From the NCBI GenBank assembly GCA_031282065.1, contig JAITEL010000086.1:1-47987 (forward strand): a stretch of 47,987 nucleotides of DNA, read 5' to 3'. The notes under the pieces were generated by a model, which searched no databases, had not been told where the DNA came from, and worked only from the letters and a program-made list of their open reading frames with translations. Positions 16,468-24,163 of this stretch are shown piece by piece. Position numbers and translations under genes: made by a program. This stretch comes from Treponema sp. (lineage in GTDB: Bacteria; Spirochaetota; Spirochaetia; Treponematales; Breznakiellaceae). Within the stretch, counting starts at the first letter, position 1. The number at the start of each line of letters is the position of its first letter.

Positions 16468-17678
16468 GCGGTGCGCTCCTTCGTGCATTGACTGAAGGCA
16501 GCAGCCAGATCCCCGATGAGGTCCTCTGCATCCTCAATACCCACGGATAAGCGCAAAAGCCGGTCGTTGATTCCTGCGGCCTTACGCATGTCATCGGGGA
16601 TGGCATTGTGGGTCTGTACCAAGGGATAGGTTATGAGGGACTCCACTCCCCCCAGGCTTTCTGCAAAGAGGATGAGGGACACCTTTTGCAGCAGGATGGG
16701 CACGTCCTTGGGGTCTTTCACATAAAAGGAAATCATCCCCCCGAAACCCCGGGTCTGGGAACAGGATAAGGCATACTGGGGATGATCCTCGAAACCGGTG
16801 AAGAAGACCTGGTCCACCCGGGGATGCTCCCGCAGCCACAAGGCAATGCGCTGGGCGTTTTGCTCGCACTTTTTCATTCTCAGGGCCAGGGTCTTGATAC
16901 CCCGTAAGGTAAGCCAGGCATCAAAGGGGGAAAGGCTCGCTCCTTCGCTTTTCTGAATCTCCCGTAAGGGCTGCTCAAGCCGGGCATTGGAATGTACGAT
17001 GAAGCCCGACAGGGTATCGTTGTGGCCGCTTAAGTATTTGGTTCCGCTATGGACGACCAGGTCTGCGCCGAGGTTCAGGGGATTTTGGAAGTAGGGAGAG
17101 AGCAAGGTATTATCCACGATAAGCTGTCCGCCCTGGCGGTGTATGAATTCTGCACAGCGGCCTATGTCGGTAACTTTCATCATGGGGTTCGAGGGGGTCT
17201 CAATGAAGATCGCCTGGGTTTGCGGTCGCAAGGCTGCTTGGAGGAGGGCGAAATTGCTGGTATCCACCCACGAAAAGGAAAAGCCGTAGCGGCCATAGTA
17301 CTCGTTGAACAGCCTATAGGTACCGCCGTAAAGGTCCTCCGATACGATCAGATGATCCCCCGGCCGGTAGAGCTTGATGAGTCCGGAAATCGCCCCCATG
17401 CCGCTGGAAAAGGCCAGGCCATAGCGTCCCTGTTCCAGTAAGGCCAGGGTATGTTCAAGCTCGGTTCTGGTGGGATTGATCCCCCGGGAATAATCAAAGC
17501 CCGTGGATTCAAAGAGTCCCGGATGCCTGAAGGTGGAACTCTGATAGATAGGGGTGCTGATAGCCCCGGTACGAGGCTCAAAAAGACTCGCTCCTCGTAC
17601 CGCGACGGTATCTAAGGAACGATCCGGGACACAGCCCTTGCTTTTCGTAGGGCTATGGTTACAGTGGGCTTCTTCCAT
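16464..17678 (-). CDS. Cystathionine gamma-synthase-like PLP enzyme (Cys/Met metabolism family)
   Basis: 404 residues from the ATG at 17678 (AGGAG 6 nt upstream). The fold-type I PLP signature is complete: SSTFRHP, the FDYSRGINPTRTELE loop, a DLYGGTYRLF segment and the PLP lysine in HSGTKYLSGHND. The N-terminal 25 residues are Cys/His-rich (EEAHCNHSPTKSKGC) and not typical of the family. It acts in cystathionine or homocysteine chemistry; synthase versus lyase cannot be settled from sequence alone. Its stop overlaps the Rrf2 start (ATGA). The family member at 17853-18986 is about 170 bp upstream. Confidence 0.85.
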   Translation of the reverse strand: MEEAHCNHSPTKSKGCVPDRSLDTVAVRGASLFEPRTGAISTPIYQSSTFRHPGLFESTGFDYSRGINPTRTELEHTLALLEQGRYGLAFSSGMGAISGLIKLYRPGDHLIVSEDLYGGTYRLFNEYYGRYGFSFSWVDTSNFALLQAALRPQTQAIFIETPSNPMMKVTDIGRCAEFIHRQGGQLIVDNTLLSPYFQNPLNLGADLVVHSGTKYLSGHNDTLSGFIVHSNARLEQPLREIQKSEGASLSPFDAWLTLRGIKTLALRMKKCEQNAQRIALWLREHPRVDQVFFTGFEDHPQYALSCSQTRGFGGMISFYVKDPKDVPILLQKVSLILFAESLGGVESLITYPLVQTHNAIPDDMRKAAGINDRLLRLSVGIEDAEDLIGDLAAAFSQCTKERTA

Positions 17679-17709
17679 GCATATCTCCTGTGATGGTAAG
17701 GTATTGGAC

Positions 17710-17735
17710 GGTTTGCAGGCGAGAACCGGCAAACC
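17710..17735 (-). promoter_or_regulatory. Leader hairpin before the gamma-synthase gene
   Basis: GGTTTGC (17710-17716) and GCAAACC (17729-17735) form a perfect 7-bp stem with a 12-nt loop, 31 nt upstream of the start at 17678. There is no U tract after it, so it is not a classical terminator; a leader or operator role is possible. Confidence 0.4.
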
Positions 17736-17852
17736 CTTTGAGGAGCACTGGGCTCTTGTATGTTTTACTCTTTTTTTGCTACTACCTAGCACCTATACTC
17801 ATTCCCGTTATCGGTGTTCTTTACCAGACCCTTAAAGCGGGCGCTCGGCCTA

Positions 17853-18986
17853 TTACGCCAAAGCCTGAGCAAAATCCGCGATGAGATCCTCCGCATCCTC
17901 AAGACCCACGGATATCCGTATCAAGGTATCGCTAATGCCCAGCCGTTCCCGTTCCGCCGGGGGTAGGGAGGCGTGGCTCATCATAACCGGGTAGGAGGCA
18001 ATGGTCTCCACCCCGCCAAGGCTCACCGCAGTGGCGGCCAGGGTGACCCGATTCAAGAAAGCCAGAGCCTGTTCCCGGGTACTGGTCTTGAAGGAGAGCA
18101 CCGCCCCTGCCCCGGCGGCTTGGGCCTCGTGGAGATGCCGGCCCGGATGGTCGGGAAGGCCCGGGTAATACACCGCGCACACCTTTTCATGGGCCTTGAG
18201 CCAGGCGGCGATGAGCCGGGCGCTGGCTTCCTGGGCATCCATGCGGACCTTGAGGGTTTTGAGCCCCCGGATCACCAACCACACATCCCAGGGACCGGGG
18301 ACCGCCCCAAAGCTGTTTTGCACCGCGTATACCTGTTTACCCAGGGCTTCGGTCTTCGTTACCGCTAAACCGGATATGACATCGCTGTGTCCGCCCAGAA
18401 ACTTCGTTGCCGAATGAACCACGATATCGGCTCCCAGTTCCAGGGGCCGCTGAAGGTAGGGAGTCATAAAGGTATTATCCACAATGGAAATAAGCCCTGC
18501 TTCTTGGGCTATCCCCAGGCATACCGGGAGATTGGTGATCTTGAGCAGGGGATTTGAGGGGGTTTCAAGGAAAAGCGCCTTGGTAGCGGGCTTTATGGCC
18601 CGCCGTATCTCATCCGGATCCGTGGCATCCACCGCGGTCATTTCCAGGCCCCAGCGTTTATAAAAGGTATTGAGGATGCGCCAGCTTCCCCCATAGATAT
18701 CCTCTGCCGCAATGAGGTGATCTCCTGCGGAAAATATCCCCAGCACCGATGCAATCGCGGCAATGCCGCTTCCAAAGGCATAGCCCTTGGCCCCTTTTTC
18801 CAGACCTGCGATGATCTCCTCCAGGGCTTTGCGGGTAGGATTGCCTGAGCGGGCGTAATCGTATTCGTGGTGGCCGGACAGATCCCCCTGGTCAAAGGTT
18901 GAGGTCTGTATAATAGGCACGCCTAAGGCCCCGCTTAAAGGCTCTGTTTCGTGTCCGTTGTGGATGAGTAAGGTTCCTCGGTTCAT
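17853..18986 (-). CDS. Cystathionine gamma-lyase/beta-lyase-like PLP enzyme
   Basis: 377 residues with the family motifs QTSTFDQ, YDYARSGNPTRKALE, EDIYGGSWRI and the PLP lysine in VHSATKFLGGHSD. The C-terminal SLGGVETIASYPVMMSH helix is typical of MccB/MetC-type lyases. It likely converts cystathionine to cysteine or homocysteine. GGGAG precedes the ATG. A 21-bp dyad lies 22 nt upstream of the start. With the gamma-synthase-like gene downstream it completes a transsulfuration pair under likely Rrf2 control. Confidence 0.88.
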   Translation of the reverse strand: MNRGTLLIHNGHETEPLSGALGVPIIQTSTFDQGDLSGHHEYDYARSGNPTRKALEEIIAGLEKGAKGYAFGSGIAAIASVLGIFSAGDHLIAAEDIYGGSWRILNTFYKRWGLEMTAVDATDPDEIRRAIKPATKALFLETPSNPLLKITNLPVCLGIAQEAGLISIVDNTFMTPYLQRPLELGADIVVHSATKFLGGHSDVISGLAVTKTEALGKQVYAVQNSFGAVPGPWDVWLVIRGLKTLKVRMDAQEASARLIAAWLKAHEKVCAVYYPGLPDHPGRHLHEAQAAGAGAVLSFKTSTREQALAFLNRVTLAATAVSLGGVETIASYPVMMSHASLPPAERERLGISDTLIRISVGLEDAEDLIADFAQALA

Positions 18987-19471
18987 AGGCTCGCTCCCGT
19001 AGTATTTATCCTACTCAAATTGTAGGATATGCTGGACCCTTCATCAAGAGGGAAGCAGGGGCATCCTGTTCGGCAGGGTAGCCTTCCAAAGGAAGTATGG
19101 CGCTAAGGTTCGTTCCACCGAAGCGCAGGGCTGCCGGGGCTAGGGTACTCCTGTCAGGCCGCGGCGTCTTGTATGGGGATGGCCGGTTTCCAGCGCAAAG
19201 ACAGCCGCTTCTCATGCTTCTTTTTTCCCTTCAGGCAGGCTGTTTTGTACCGCCCATAGCATTTTTTTAGGCCCCGGGCTGTTTCCGTCGAACACAGGTT
19301 TGGCAGGCTTACCGGGCGGTATCCGCTTGTGTAGGTACGGACTTCCTCTCAGAGCCGCTTTGTGACTATATTTAGGGTACCTAGGCTGAGCAGGATACCC
19401 ATAGAGCAGCCTGCATACGCGGCCTTTCCTATCCTGAGGACTATCCTGCTCACTATATAAGGAGTACGCCT
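18987..19471. other. Long divergent intergenic region between the lyase gene and adk
   Basis: About 485 bp with no supported gene. Besides the 19008-19028 dyad, it holds GCGGCGTCTT (19161-19170) paired with AAGACAGCCGC (19198-19208), followed by a pyrimidine-rich tail with T6 at 19221. TGAGCAGGATA (19387-19397) pairs with TATCCTGCTCA (19442-19452), ending 6 nt before the adk Shine-Dalgarno. Several hairpins and a segment with CATCAAGAGGG...GGCGCTAAGG give an RNA-like look, but I could not match a known riboswitch core. Confidence 0.5.
19008..19028. promoter_or_regulatory. 7-7-7 dyad in the leader of the lyase gene
   Basis: ATCCTAC (19008-19014) and GTAGGAT (19022-19028) are perfect inverted repeats with a 7-bp AT-rich centre. 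The size and symmetry suit a dimeric winged-helix operator (Rrf2 type) or a leader hairpin. It lies 22 bp upstream of the ATG at 18986. Confidence 0.5.
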
Positions 19472-20104
19472 ATGAAACTAATCTTCCTAGGTCCCCCCGG
19501 AGCGGGTAAAGGGACCTTAGCTGCCCAAGGGGTAGTTATCTGTAAAGTGCCCCACATCAGTACCGGAGCCCTGTTTCGATCCGCCATAGCTGCCATGAGC
19601 CCCGTGGGTTGCAAGGTTAAGCCCATCATTGAAGGGGGTGGATTGGTGGATGATGAAACCACCATACTGCTGGTCAAAGAACGGCTTGCCCAGCAGGACA
19701 CCCAAAGGGGGTATATTCTGGATGGCTTCCCGCGGACCATATTCCAAGCTGAAGCGCTGGCGACATTTTCTGCCATAGATAAGGTGATTAATGTTGATAT
19801 TCCCGATGCTACGGTGCTGGAACGGCTTTTAGGCCGTCGGGTTTGCCGGAACTGCGGGGCTAACTTTCATATCACCTTCCATAAGCCCAAACAGGAGCAC
19901 CACTGCGATGTCTGCGGAGGCGAACTGTTTATCCGGAAAGACGACCAGGAAGGGGCAATCCGAAAGCGCCTTGAGGTCTACCGGGAACAGACCCTTCCCC
20001 TCATCGCGTATTACCGCAAACAAGGACTGTTACTCGACATAGATGCCCGGGGGCCGGTTGACACGGTCGTGGCCAATTTCAAGAAAGCCCTGGGGATAAG
20101 CTGA
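19472..20104 (+). CDS. adk: Adenylate kinase with zinc-type LID
   Basis: 210 residues. P-loop GPPGAGKGT at 7-15; GYILDGFPRT at 80-89. The LID is the long zinc-binding form with C125, C128, C145 and C148 (CRNC, CDVC). The usual AMP-site STGD reads STGA (30-33), and the helix after the P-loop is LAAQGVVICKVPHIS; I take these as lineage features, not damage. It interconverts ATP+AMP and 2 ADP. AAGGAG lies 7 nt upstream. The 3' end overlaps the convergent dus gene by 26 bp. Confidence 0.93.
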   Translation: MKLIFLGPPGAGKGTLAAQGVVICKVPHISTGALFRSAIAAMSPVGCKVKPIIEGGGLVDDETTILLVKERLAQQDTQRGYILDGFPRTIFQAEALATFSAIDKVINVDIPDATVLERLLGRRVCRNCGANFHITFHKPKQEHHCDVCGGELFIRKDDQEGAIRKRLEVYREQTLPLIAYYRKQGLLLDIDARGPVDTVVANFKKALGIS

Positions 20105-21071
20105 GACAGCGAGTCCGTTCCTCAGGATGGTCCCGGCAATAGGCCGACAAGAGGGCAGCCATAGCGGAAAGCTCGGTTTCCCGGGCTAAACGGGTTTTAA
20201 GGTAGCTAGCCCAGGTAAAATTATCACAAAAATAGCTAAAAAACCGGCGTGCCCTGCTTTTGTGGAATTCCTGGGGCTGATACCGGGCCAAGAGTTCGAG
20301 GAATCGAAGCCCCACTGCTTCCAGATCGATGCGTTCTGGAAGCCGGGGCAGCGGCTCTCCCTCGGGGTTTTCCAGATGCCGTGCCTGGGCAAAAACCCAG
20401 GGTGCGCGCAGGGCAAGCCGGCCTACCATGACCGCATCGCAGCCCTGGGCTGCCCGGCGGACCAGTTCCCGGGCATCGGCAATATCCCCATTTCCTGCCA
20501 CCGGGATATGTAAGGCAGCGCGGAGCAGGCCCACGTATTCCCAGCGAGGACGGCGTTTGAACTTTTCCCGGGCGGTTCGAGGGTGGAGGGTGATCCGTTC
20601 CACCCCTTCAGATTCGAGCCTCTTACAGAAGGCCACCAGGTAGTCAAAATCATCCTCCATACCTATCCGTAATTTGACGCTGAGCCGCCGTTTGGTTCGT
20701 TTACGCACGAGCTTCATCAAGGCGCCGGCACGATCCGGGGAGGCCATCCAGCGGACCCCTGCGCCGGTCCTCATGATGGCAGGGGCAGAACAGCCCATGT
20801 TAAGGTCAATACCGGCACACTCATGGGTATCCAGGAGGCTCACCGCAGCGGCTAGGTGTTCCGGATCAGAGCCCACCAGTTGATATACCAGCCGCTTCGG
20901 GCAGGGCCCTGGATCCGTATACCAGGCTTCAAAGGGACCGCCACTGATGAGGGCACCGGCGCTTATCATTTCGGTAAAATATTCATCACAAGCGCCGAAC
21001 ATTTCGATTAGTTCTCGAAGGGCCCTATGGCTTAATGCAGCCATAGGAGCTAGTAAAAAAGATACGGTCAT
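20079..21071 (-). CDS. dus: tRNA-dihydrouridine synthase
   Basis: 330 residues from the ATG at 21071; a longer frame to 21293 would cross the promoter and start of the divergent cheY-like gene. The flavin TIM barrel begins VSFLLAPMAALSHRALR. The catalytic cysteine is C94 in LNMGCSAP (usually GCP). KLRIG, HPRTA and GNGDI motifs follow. It reduces uridines in tRNA with FMN and NADPH. The Shine-Dalgarno is weak (TATTACTATACC). The subfamily is uncertain. Confidence 0.88.
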   Translation of the reverse strand: MTVSFLLAPMAALSHRALRELIEMFGACDEYFTEMISAGALISGGPFEAWYTDPGPCPKRLVYQLVGSDPEHLAAAVSLLDTHECAGIDLNMGCSAPAIMRTGAGVRWMASPDRAGALMKLVRKRTKRRLSVKLRIGMEDDFDYLVAFCKRLESEGVERITLHPRTAREKFKRRPRWEYVGLLRAALHIPVAGNGDIADARELVRRAAQGCDAVMVGRLALRAPWVFAQARHLENPEGEPLPRLPERIDLEAVGLRFLELLARYQPQEFHKSRARRFFSYFCDNFTWASYLKTRLARETELSAMAALLSAYCRDHPEERTRCLSLSPGLS

Positions 21072-21136
21072 GGTATAGTAATAATCAATTTTAGAATGAA
21101 AGAAAAAGGATGTTTCTGCTTCGTGGAGCAGGGATC

Positions 21137-21165
21137 TTGACTTGTAAAGTTCTAGAATATACACT
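21137..21165 (+). promoter_or_regulatory. Candidate promoter of the receiver gene
   Basis: TTGACT (21137-21142), 17 nt, then TACACT (21160-21165); TATACA at 21158 is an alternative -10. The predicted start is about 15-20 nt before the ATG at 21190. Confidence 0.5.
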
Positions 21166-21189
21166 GTATAGAGTAGAGGAGTATGCCGT

Positions 21190-21630
21190 ATGATAGCAAA
21201 GCCTAATATGCCCACAAGTAGCAGCGATAAAATTCCCGCGGGAGTACGGCCTGATGGTAGTGCATACCGGGTTCTTGTGGTTGATGATTCCATGTTTATC
21301 GCAAAGCAGCTAAGTCAAATCTTTACCTCTGAAGGGTTTGAAGTGGTCGGTACCGCTGCGGATGGTGCCCAGGGACTGGAAAGGTACAAAGAAATGTTTC
21401 CCAAGATTGATTTGGTTACCATGGATATCACCATGCCGGTCATGGATGGGGTTACTGCTTTGGAAAAGATAATGGAATTTGACAAGAATGCGGTGGTGAT
21501 CATGGTCAGTGCCTTGGGTAAAGAGGATGTGGTTAAAAAGTCCTTGATGACTGGTGCCAAGAGTTATATTATCAAGCCCTTGGATAGAAATAAAGTTTTA
21601 GACCGGGTAGTTACCTTCTTAAAACGATAA
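21190..21630 (+). CDS. CheY-like single-domain response regulator
   Basis: 146 residues: a 25-residue Ser/Pro-rich lead then a receiver domain only. Phospho-acceptor D79 (LVTMDITMPVMDG), acidic pair D32-D33 (VVDDSMF), switch serine in VSALGKED and lysine in YIIKPL are all present. No output domain, so it acts by protein contact, as CheY does. In spirochaetes this could be motility or another phosphorelay. AGAGGAG lies 8 nt before the ATG. The flavodiiron gene follows after 108 nt with a hairpin between. Confidence 0.9.
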   Translation: MIAKPNMPTSSSDKIPAGVRPDGSAYRVLVVDDSMFIAKQLSQIFTSEGFEVVGTAADGAQGLERYKEMFPKIDLVTMDITMPVMDGVTALEKIMEFDKNAVVIMVSALGKEDVVKKSLMTGAKSYIIKPLDRNKVLDRVVTFLKR

Positions 21631-21698
21631 TCTTGCTTTGGTGACTTAATTCCCGGGGTTTAGCCGTGCTCCAAGGGAATGATAGGTGTTTTTTCAGG

Positions 21699-21727
21699 AA
21701 CCCTCATGGTTGAGGGTTGTTGTTTTG
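21699..21727 (+). terminator. Hairpin between the receiver and flavodiiron genes
   Basis: AACCCTCA (21699-21706), loop TGGT, TGAGGGTT (21711-21718) is a perfect 8-bp stem followed by GTTGTTTT. It is likely a terminator or attenuator 12 nt upstream of the flavodiiron start. Confidence 0.55.
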
Positions 21728-21738
21728 GTGAGTATGTA

Positions 21739-22956
21739 ATGAACGTGCACGTTATTGCTGATGCTGTGTTTTATATCCACGCGGATATTCAAACTACCGA
21801 GCTTTTTGAAGGTATCTGGCCCATCCCTCAGGGGGTTTCTCTTAATACCTACATAGTAAAGGGCGATAAGATCGCCCTTATTGATCTTATCAGGGACTGG
21901 AGTGATGCTCCACAACAATTTGAACAGGCATTTGCCTCTATAGGTATGAGGTTTGACGCAGTGGATTACCTGATCTTGAATCATCTAGAACCGGATCATA
22001 CTGGATGGCTGCGGGAATTCCGGGAACGAAACCCTCATGTTGAGATCATCTCCACTGCCAAGGGTATTAATCTGGTTAAATCTTTCTTTAAAATCGATAC
22101 AGGATTGCGGGCAGTCAAAGATGGAGATACCCTGGATTTGGGAAAGGGAAAGGTGCTCACTTTCTTTGAGACCCCCAATATCCATTGGCCTGAAACCATG
22201 GTTACCTGGGAAGCTGCATCGGGGACCCTTTTCTCCTGTGATGCGTTTGGTTCTTTCGGTGTTTTAGGACGCAAAGGGTTTGATGATGAGTTTAGCGAAG
22301 AGGAGCATGCCTTCTTTGAAAAAGAGAGTCTGCGATATTATGCCAATATCATTTCTTCTTTTTCGGTATTTGTAGAGAGAGGGATCAAGAAACTCGCGGG
22401 TCTTGCCATTAAGTGCGTTGCCCCAAGTCATGGTATGGTTTGGCGTAAGGAACCGCAGAAAATAATCGACCGGTATCTGCGGTATGCCTCCTATGCCAAA
22501 GGCCCTGGGGAAAAGGAGATCGCCCTGATTTGGGGATCCATGTACGGTAATACCAAGCAAGGGCTTGATGCGGTCATACAGGGCATTGAACAGGAAGGGG
22601 TTCCTTATTCCCTACACCGGGTCCCTGATGAAGATGTTTCATATATTCTGCAGGATGCCTATAAAAGCAGCGGTCTGGTCCTCGCTATGCCCACCTATGA
22701 ATATGCCATGTTTCCACCTATGGCCTGGGTGATCGATATATTCCGTCGTAAGCATATAACGGGGAAAACCGTACTCCGTATTGGTTCCTGGGGCTGGGCT
22801 GGGGGTGCTAAAAAAGACTACGAACAAGCCATCGAAGGACTTAAGTGGAACAACCTAGAATCCCTGGAATGGCCTGGGGTTCCTTCCAGGGAAGATCTGG
22901 TTGCCCTGGAAGCTCGGGGCAGGTACCTGGCTCGGATTATCAAGGAACAAGCCTAA
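21739..22956 (+). CDS. fprA: Flavodiiron protein (FprA-like oxygen/NO reductase)
   Basis: 405 residues from the ATG at 21739, which matches the family start; a frame opens at 21679 but would run through the hairpin. The metallo-beta-lactamase domain has di-iron ligands H82, E84, D86 and H87 (NHLEPDH), a later H (NIHWPE), D (FSCDAFG) and H (PSHGM). The flavodoxin domain starts near 250 (SMYGNTKQ, then SWGWAGGA). It reduces O2 to water or NO to N2O, protecting an anaerobe. The Shine-Dalgarno is weak. The mini desulforedoxin-like gene at 36740 may belong to the same stress response. Confidence 0.93.
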   Translation: MNVHVIADAVFYIHADIQTTELFEGIWPIPQGVSLNTYIVKGDKIALIDLIRDWSDAPQQFEQAFASIGMRFDAVDYLILNHLEPDHTGWLREFRERNPHVEIISTAKGINLVKSFFKIDTGLRAVKDGDTLDLGKGKVLTFFETPNIHWPETMVTWEAASGTLFSCDAFGSFGVLGRKGFDDEFSEEEHAFFEKESLRYYANIISSFSVFVERGIKKLAGLAIKCVAPSHGMVWRKEPQKIIDRYLRYASYAKGPGEKEIALIWGSMYGNTKQGLDAVIQGIEQEGVPYSLHRVPDEDVSYILQDAYKSSGLVLAMPTYEYAMFPPMAWVIDIFRRKHITGKTVLRIGSWGWAGGAKKDYEQAIEGLKWNNLESLEWPGVPSREDLVALEARGRYLARIIKEQA

Positions 22957-23565
22957 ATGAAAGCACGTTAAAGAAGAAGAGGGTAAGAGGAAACTGCGGG
23001 AGAGAGCTTGGAAGGCATTGAGGTTTGAGCCCTACGGGGAGCATCTGTTGTCGGATAGCGTCCTGATACGCCTCTTGGCGGTTATGGGGCGGACGAATGA
23101 GTGGCATGAGATAGCTGAGTCAAACATTCTTGGACAGTTCCCAAAACAGCCGAAACCGCTGCTCCCGTTCCAGCCCCCGATCTTCCATGGCTTCAAATCA
23201 TGGATATCTTCAAAGTGAATGCTGTTGCGCTGGAAATATATAAACATCCATTGACTGAGCTGTTATTTTATATATAGTTTAGACCAGTTATTGAAAAAAT
23301 AACGTTAACATAAGCCTCCGTAATTAAGGTTAAAATTACAAAGGAGGAATGATAAAAAGTAAACAAGAAAGGTAATTCAGGGTACTCTCTGACAGGAAGA
23401 ACAAGTCGGGGGAAGGCAGCAGAACAGCTCGGCATTTTTAGTGGTTTTGAGACCGGAAAGGAGAAGAAAGAGCCGCAACCGTAACATTCTATGGTGAGCG
23501 ACAGCGAATAGGAGAATGGATCCAAATACCGTTCATATCCCTGAAAGTTCTGTAAGAGGGAAACG
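22957..23565. other. Gene-poor decayed stretch
   Basis: No intact gene. A plus-strand open stretch (about 22990-23217; KALRFEPYGEHLLSDSVLIR) has no recognisable family. AT-rich segments, a small hairpin at 23287-23303 and several stop-broken frames suggest remnants of inserted DNA next to the IS110 relic. Confidence 0.5.
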
Positions 23566-23736
23566 ATGGGAGTGAATATCGGGGTAGAGTTGCATAAGCG
23601 TCAGTTTAGGGTATAGGTGAACGGGCGGATTGGGGAATATTTCGCAACATATTTTGACGAGGCAGGGTATAAAGAATTTCTTGAGCGAGTGAAAGTGTGG
23701 CCGAGAGCGGGAAGGAGCGGGATGCTTCGTTGCTAG
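23566..23736 (+). pseudogene. IS110-family transposase remnant
   Basis: Starting at the ATG at 23566, the translation MGVNIGVELHKRQFRV carries the IS110/Piv-type N-terminal signature (GVDLHK, here GVELHK). A TAG stop follows at codon 17, after which the frame continues with GEYFATYFDEAGYKEFLERV, again typical of the family, ending at 23736. The catalytic remainder and the C-terminal transposase_20 domain are missing. The aspartate of the motif is E here. Clearly dead. Confidence 0.75.
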
Positions 23737-23760
23737 ATTAATAGGTTATTTTGGAATTCC

Positions 23761-23783
23761 GGTCAATTTTTTGTTGACCTTTT
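23761..23783 (+). promoter_or_regulatory. Hairpin with T tract before the OB-fold gene
   Basis: GGTCAA (23761-23766) and TTGACC (23774-23779) with a T-rich loop are followed by TTTT and directly by the Shine-Dalgarno AGAGGAG. It could be a terminator for the IS relic or an attenuator for the next gene. Confidence 0.45.
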
Positions 23784-23794
23784 AGAGGAGATAT

Positions 23795-24163
23795 ATGAAA
23801 AAGAAGAGTGCATTTTTGGGTCTCACGGCAATGCTTGTTTTTGCCGGTACCCTTTGGGCAGACGGATGGAAGGGAGGAGGATATACCGGTCCTTCATCAG
23901 TCCAGGTAAGCAAGGTAAGTGCGGTAAAAAACATGCCGCATGATACCGATGTAGTGTTGGAAGGAAAAATTGAGTCCTACCTGGGAAATGAGAAATACCT
24001 GTTTAACGATGGGTCAGACACGATAATCCTTGAAATTGATAATGACGAATGGAACGGCTTGGAGATAGGAGTTGATGATATAGTTATCATCTATGGGGAG
24101 ATAGATAAAAAAAAGCAACGGATAGAAATAGAAGTTGAAAGGATAGAAAAGAAAAACGGTTAA
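23795..24163 (+). CDS. YgiW/YdeI-type periplasmic OB-fold protein
   Basis: 122 residues. A Sec signal peptide (KKKSAFLGLTAMLVFAGTLWA) is followed by a BOF (bacterial OB-fold) domain: YTGPSSVQVSKVSAVKNMPHDTD, VVLEGKIESYLGNEKYLFNDG, and a Trp-containing IEIDNDEW strand. Family members in enterobacteria are linked to peroxide and acid stress tolerance and bind small ligands. AGAGGAG lies 4 nt upstream. It stands alone between decayed sequences, as a cargo gene might. Confidence 0.88.
   Translation: MKKKSAFLGLTAMLVFAGTLWADGWKGGGYTGPSSVQVSKVSAVKNMPHDTDVVLEGKIESYLGNEKYLFNDGSDTIILEIDNDEWNGLEIGVDDIVIIYGEIDKKKQRIEIEVERIEKKNG

Noticed and set aside
19030-19150. SAM-I (S-box) riboswitch on the plus strand
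   Set aside because: A CATCAAGAGG start and a GGCGCTAA block are suggestive, but the kink-turn and GGCAACC core are missing, no closing P1 is seen, and the downstream gene is adk.
19015-19215. Small minus-strand gene of 66 codons
   Set aside because: No Shine-Dalgarno, no family resemblance and overlap with the structured leader; likely a chance open frame.
18987-19471. T-box leader for the minus-strand sulfur genes
   Set aside because: GGTGGAACGAACC resembles a T-box only in part; the conserved 14-nt T-box sequence is not there.
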